Shown here: positions 6,089 to 9,021 of the stretch, piece by piece
Numbering within the stretch: position 1 is the first letter of the stretch
Layout: the number at the start of each line of letters is the position of its first letter
DNA from: Gammaproteobacteria bacterium
GTDB taxonomy: Bacteria; Pseudomonadota; Gammaproteobacteria; SURF-13
Assembly (NCBI GenBank): GCA_023381235.1
Contig: JAMCTV010000084.1
Span: 1-9,021, forward strand
Reading direction: 5' to 3'
Length of the DNA stretch: 9,021 bases
The notes under the pieces: model-generated
What the model was told of the DNA's origin: nothing
Seen by the model: the letters and a program-made list of their open reading frames with translations, nothing else
The model's database searches: none
Position numbers and translations under genes: made by a program

Positions 6089-6120
6089 AGCACAATGCCG
6101 CTTAACAGCGGCATTGTGCT
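6089..6120 (+). terminator. Perfect 14-bp hairpin at the end of the oxidoreductase operon
   Basis: AGCACAATGCCGCT (6089-6102) and AGCGGCATTGTGCT (6107-6120) are exact complements around a TAAC loop, 19 bases after the last stop codon. The downstream T tract is poor (TTACGG), so it may be a leaky intrinsic terminator or a 3'-end stabiliser that lets some transcripts reach the next gene 32 bases on. Confidence 0.7.
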
Positions 6121-6122
6121 TT

Positions 6123-6137
6123 ACGGGGTGCCCCCGT
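6123..6137 (+). other. Second short hairpin directly after the terminator stem
   Basis: ACGGGG and CCCCGT are exact complements with a TGC loop, beginning two bases after the 14-bp stem. No T tract follows. With the first stem it forms a tandem structure in the leader of the gene at 6153. Confidence 0.45.
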
Positions 6138-6152
6138 CTTCCAAGTGATGTC

Positions 6153-6461
6153 ATGCCTGATACAAGTTCCCATACCGCCGAGAACGCGTCTCACAACATG
6201 GTTGTGGTAGAGACGGAAAACCCGCTGCGCGAAGACCGCGGCGTGGACAGCCTGTACAGCCAGCAATTCAGCATGGGGATATTTTTCTTCATGCTGCTTG
6301 CCATTATATTTTTTTCTTCCATCGTGGCGGGATTTATGGCGGGAAAAAATGTCAAAGGATTGAAGCGGGGGGAAAAGTGGATGTTTGCCTGGATATTTCT
6401 GGGCATAGTGGTGGCGGTGGTGTTTGCCGTGTTGCAGTTACTGGGCGGCTATCTGATTTAG
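6153..6461 (+). CDS. Two-helix membrane protein, unknown function
   Basis: The likely start is ATG 6153 (102 residues); the longer frame begins with a TTG inside the terminator stem and is implausible. An ATG at 6198 is another option. A polar N-terminus of about 35 residues (rich in Ser, Thr, Glu) precedes helix 1 (about 40-63) and helix 2 (about 77-99), joined by a basic loop, NVKGLKRGEKW. I recognise no family or cofactor motif. Only 32 bases separate it from the preceding hairpin, leaving little room for its own promoter, so it probably depends on read-through. It opens the accessory operon with CcoS-like and cytochrome genes. Confidence 0.78.
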   Translation: MPDTSSHTAENASHNMVVVETENPLREDRGVDSLYSQQFSMGIFFFMLLAIIFFSSIVAGFMAGKNVKGLKRGEKWMFAWIFLGIVVAVVFAVLQLLGGYLI

Positions 6462-6465
6462 GAGG

Positions 6466-6572
6466 GTGAGCCGCAAAGCGGCGAATGCCCAGCCATGGAA
6501 GGCTGGGACGGAGCCTTTTTAGTAAACTGAAGCATCGCCAGGGATGGCCTCACAGCGGTAAACTGTTAGGAG
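6466..6572 (+). promoter_or_regulatory. Structured leader with GGA-loop hairpins and an 8-base direct repeat (CsrA/RsmA-type candidate)
   Basis: The gap before the CcoS-like gene holds three stems: GCCGC-AAA-GCGGC (6470-6482), CCCAGCC-ATGGAA-GGCTGGG (6488-6507) and GCC-AGGGAT-GGC (6537-6548). The latter two present ANGGAN hexaloops, the form preferred by CsrA/RsmA proteins. With GGA at 6510-6512 and in the ribosome sites at both ends there are five GGA motifs in about 110 bases. GTAAACTG recurs at 6522-6529 and 6558-6565, each following a GGA hairpin, suggesting two degenerate copies of one module. GGCT (6501-6504) can instead pair with AGCC (6512-6515) ahead of TTTTT, so a switch or attenuator is possible. 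Binding is inferred. Confidence 0.45.
6567..6572 (+). promoter_or_regulatory. Shine-Dalgarno sequence deciding the CcoS-like start
   Basis: TAGGAG is 7 bases before ATG 6580 but only 1 base before the in-frame ATG at 6574, so the second Met is favoured. Confidence 0.7.
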
Positions 6573-6579
6573 AATGAGT

Positions 6580-6837
6580 ATGAACGCAGATTTATTGGTG
6601 GACGGCTGGACGATTTATTTATGGCTGGTGGTGGGCGCGCTGATTCTGATCGCGGTGGCGTTTGGCATCCGCTGGGCGATGCGCAACGAGCAGTTTGACG
6701 AGGACATCAAGTACGTGATGTTCACGGAAGCGGACCAGGACAGAATGGATCCGGCCGAGTATGCCAAGAGCCGCGAGGTGATCGCCCGGCAGATCAATCG
6801 CCGGGAAGAGCTGAGCAGCCGTGAAGGCCATGGTTAG
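6580..6837 (+). CDS. CcoS-like cbb3 oxidase assembly protein
   Basis: The 85-residue protein has one N-terminal membrane helix (about residues 10-30), then RWAMRNEQFDEDIKYVMF, which resembles the CcoS signature (WAV..GQFDDLEG....IL). CcoS is needed for heme and copper insertion into cbb3 oxidase subunit I. CcoS is usually about 50-70 residues; this one has an extra charged C-terminal helix (about 50-80). It is the clearest functional link between this operon and the catalytic subunit gene at 2862. Its stop is separated from the next start, in the same frame, by a single codon. The short length makes the homology call moderate. Confidence 0.7.
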   Translation: MNADLLVDGWTIYLWLVVGALILIAVAFGIRWAMRNEQFDEDIKYVMFTEADQDRMDPAEYAKSREVIARQINRREELSSREGHG

Positions 6838-6840
6838 CGC

Positions 6841-7329
6841 GTGCGCCAGGGAGAAAAATGGGTGCTGGGGCTGATTGGAGCGGTCGCGCTGTTTGCGTTC
6901 GCTAAAGGCCTGTGGCAGTCGGGCACAAAAAAGGAGGCTGATCCCGGCATACCTTTCTACAGTACCGCGTCCCCTGAGCTTGCGCGCGCCGGTTCCGATT
7001 TATATCGCAAGCTGGAATGCAAGAGCTGCCATACGTTGTGGACGGTGCGTAATATGTTTGAATCCGTGCCGGCTCCCGCCCTGGACGGCATCGGCTCGCT
7101 GCGCGGCGAGCAGTGGTTTTACGATTATTTTTCCTCCGCCGACCCGCAGACTATACTGCCCAGCCGGTTGAAGCCGCAGTACCGCATGCCATCCTATGCG
7201 CATCTCAACGAACAGGAACGGCGCACGCTTGCGGCCTATATGGCGAGCCTCAAGGTGCAGGACTGGTATCTGCAAGAGACGCGCAAGGCGGAATACGAAA
7301 AGTTGACGGGAAAATCCTACCGCCAGTAA
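6841..7329 (+). CDS. Membrane-anchored monoheme cytochrome c
   Basis: The 162-residue protein starts at GTG 6841, one codon after the previous stop; an alternative GTG at 6862 has AGGGAG 8 bases upstream. Residues 8-24 form an uncleaved anchor or signal. CKSCH (C60-H64) binds one heme c and M116 in YRMPSY is the likely sixth ligand, with LDGIGSLRGEQW between them and LNEQERRTLAAYMASL as the C-terminal helix. This is a class I cytochrome of the NorC/CcoP-domain type, anchored in the periplasm. It shares the LDG(I/V)GS.R...W pattern with the truncated cytochrome at the left edge, so the two look paralogous. It probably donates electrons to the oxidoreductase, covering for the missing diheme CcoP domain. 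Specific partners are inferred. Confidence 0.9.
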   Translation: MRQGEKWVLGLIGAVALFAFAKGLWQSGTKKEADPGIPFYSTASPELARAGSDLYRKLECKSCHTLWTVRNMFESVPAPALDGIGSLRGEQWFYDYFSSADPQTILPSRLKPQYRMPSYAHLNEQERRTLAAYMASLKVQDWYLQETRKAEYEKLTGKSYRQ

Positions 7330-7351
7330 TGCAGCGCGCGTCGGCGTCACC

Positions 7352-8401
<1,050 letters not shown>

Positions 8402-8404
8402 GGC

Positions 8405-8635
8405 ATGAATTCAAAATACTTGACCGCCGCGCTGTCGCTGTTCGCGTTTGCCTGCAACGCCGGGGCCGCGGACAGTTACCGTTATCTGCACGTCACGCTC
8501 GATACCGTGTGGTACATCTTTCTGTTTCTGCTGCCCGGCGTACTGCTGCCGCTGGCAGTCGCCGCCTGGCTGTACTGGCGCCATGCCAAACGCGGGAAAG
8601 CGCCCGGTCAGGACGCAAAGGGCGACAAGCCATGA
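8405..8635 (+). CDS. Small secreted or anchored single-helix protein, unknown function
   Basis: The 76-residue product starts 3 bases after the SUMF1 gene. Residues 1-21 look like a signal peptide (cleavage after AGA), followed by a short polar stretch, one membrane helix (about 34-57) and a basic tail (HAKRGKAPGQDAKGDK). C17 is not in a good lipobox. I recognise no family. The stop overlaps the next start as ATGA, so the two products are probably made in step and may act together. Confidence 0.78.
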   Translation: MNSKYLTAALSLFAFACNAGAADSYRYLHVTLDTVWYIFLFLLPGVLLPLAVAAWLYWRHAKRGKAPGQDAKGDKP

Positions 8636-8997
8636 GCGCTCGCGCCATCCTGTTGGCGTTAAGCTTGCTGACGCTTCCGTTCACGGCTCAAGCGGAAACG
8701 ATGAACAGCGCCGTACAGCAAGGCGAGAACGTAATGCAGCAGTTTGCGGAACGCGAGCAACAAGCCCAGCAGGACGATAAATCGAAAATCGAAGCCGATA
8801 CCAGGCGGAAGCAACGCATACTGTTTCTGATGGGTATCGCCCTGCTCGTCAGTATTTTCACCACGGTGGGGCTGGGCGTCGCCATGGCGCTGTACAACAA
8901 GCCGGTGTTTGTGGCGCACATGGTATGCGCCGGAGTCAGCGCCACCCTGGCGCTGGTCCATGCCATTGTCGCGGTGGTGTGGTTTTACCCCTTCTGA
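8632..8997 (+). CDS. Membrane protein with signal peptide, coiled coil and two helices, unknown function
   Basis: ATG 8632 is chosen because it overlaps the previous stop and begins a typical signal peptide (MSARAILLALSLLTLPFTAQA, cleavage near residue 21); a longer in-frame start at 8509 lies inside the upstream gene. After it come a Gln/Glu-rich segment (about 27-60) likely to form a coiled coil, then two membrane helices (about 61-84 and 92-117) ending in VVWFYPF. Total length 121 residues. No cofactor motif is seen. It could be a small accessory subunit of the oxidoreductase; that is based on operon position only. The 24 bases after it hold nothing I can name. Confidence 0.78.
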   Translation: MSARAILLALSLLTLPFTAQAETMNSAVQQGENVMQQFAEREQQAQQDDKSKIEADTRRKQRILFLMGIALLVSIFTTVGLGVAMALYNKPVFVAHMVCAGVSATLALVHAIVAVVWFYPF

Positions 8998-9021
8998 CAC
9001 GCCATAGAGTTCGGCCACGCC

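Noticed and set aside
6466..6522. 18-codon frame from GTG after AGGAGG
   Set aside because: The GTG directly abuts the Shine-Dalgarno sequence with no spacing, and the frame is built from hairpin stems.
6466..6572. GEMM-I (c-di-GMP) riboswitch
   Set aside because: CGCAAAGC and GGGACG fragments recall the motif, but the order is wrong, and the second helix and receptor elements are absent.

Overview
The window is GC-rich and densely packed with genes, and almost every product is a membrane or periplasmic protein of an electron-transfer system. The centre is a divergent C-family (cbb3-like) heme-copper oxidoreductase. The gene style (short gaps, ATGA overlaps, AGGAG-type ribosome sites) and the GGA-hexaloop leader suggest a respiratory proteobacterium, most likely a gammaproteobacterium. 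That placement is inference only, because the window holds no rRNA or other phylogenetic marker.

Region 1 (1-1973, + strand) is a tight operon entering from the left. It encodes a membrane-anchored monoheme cytochrome c (5' end missing), a four-helix 'mini' protein resembling the C-terminal helices of CcoN/NorB, a thioredoxin-fold lipoprotein with CTPC, and a small membrane protein with a soluble beta-rich tail. Region 2 (1974-2314) holds one short convergent membrane gene on the - strand and an AT-rich intergenic stretch with candidate divergent promoters.

Region 3 (2315-6069, + strand) is the core operon: a two-helix protein, a 50-residue Cys-rich single-helix protein, a CcoN-like catalytic subunit with all six expected heme/copper histidines and the helix VII tyrosine, a CcoO-like monoheme cytochrome with an extra domain of roughly 120 residues, a two-helix protein that may replace CcoP but has no heme site, and a 42-residue single-helix protein. 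It ends at a perfect 14-bp hairpin.

Region 4 (6153-8997, + strand) is an accessory operon: a two-helix protein, a leader with GGA-loop hairpins, a CcoS-like assembly protein, a second monoheme cytochrome c related to the one at the left edge, a membrane-anchored SUMF1/NirV-type protein lacking the formylglycine-enzyme cysteines, and two small membrane proteins in overlapping frames.

Together the genes look like a terminal or NO/O2-active oxidoreductase with its own electron donors (two monoheme cytochromes c), metal and redox maturation factors (CcoS-like, thioredoxin lipoprotein, Cys-rich peptide) and several unassigned small subunits. Retention of the tyrosine and a CcoN-type helix VI with no NorB glutamates favours oxygen reduction. 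The unusual subunits, and a Gln where CcoN has a conserved Glu near the heme b3 ligand, set it apart from canonical cbb3 oxidase. I see no mobile elements, CRISPR arrays, tRNA or rRNA genes.
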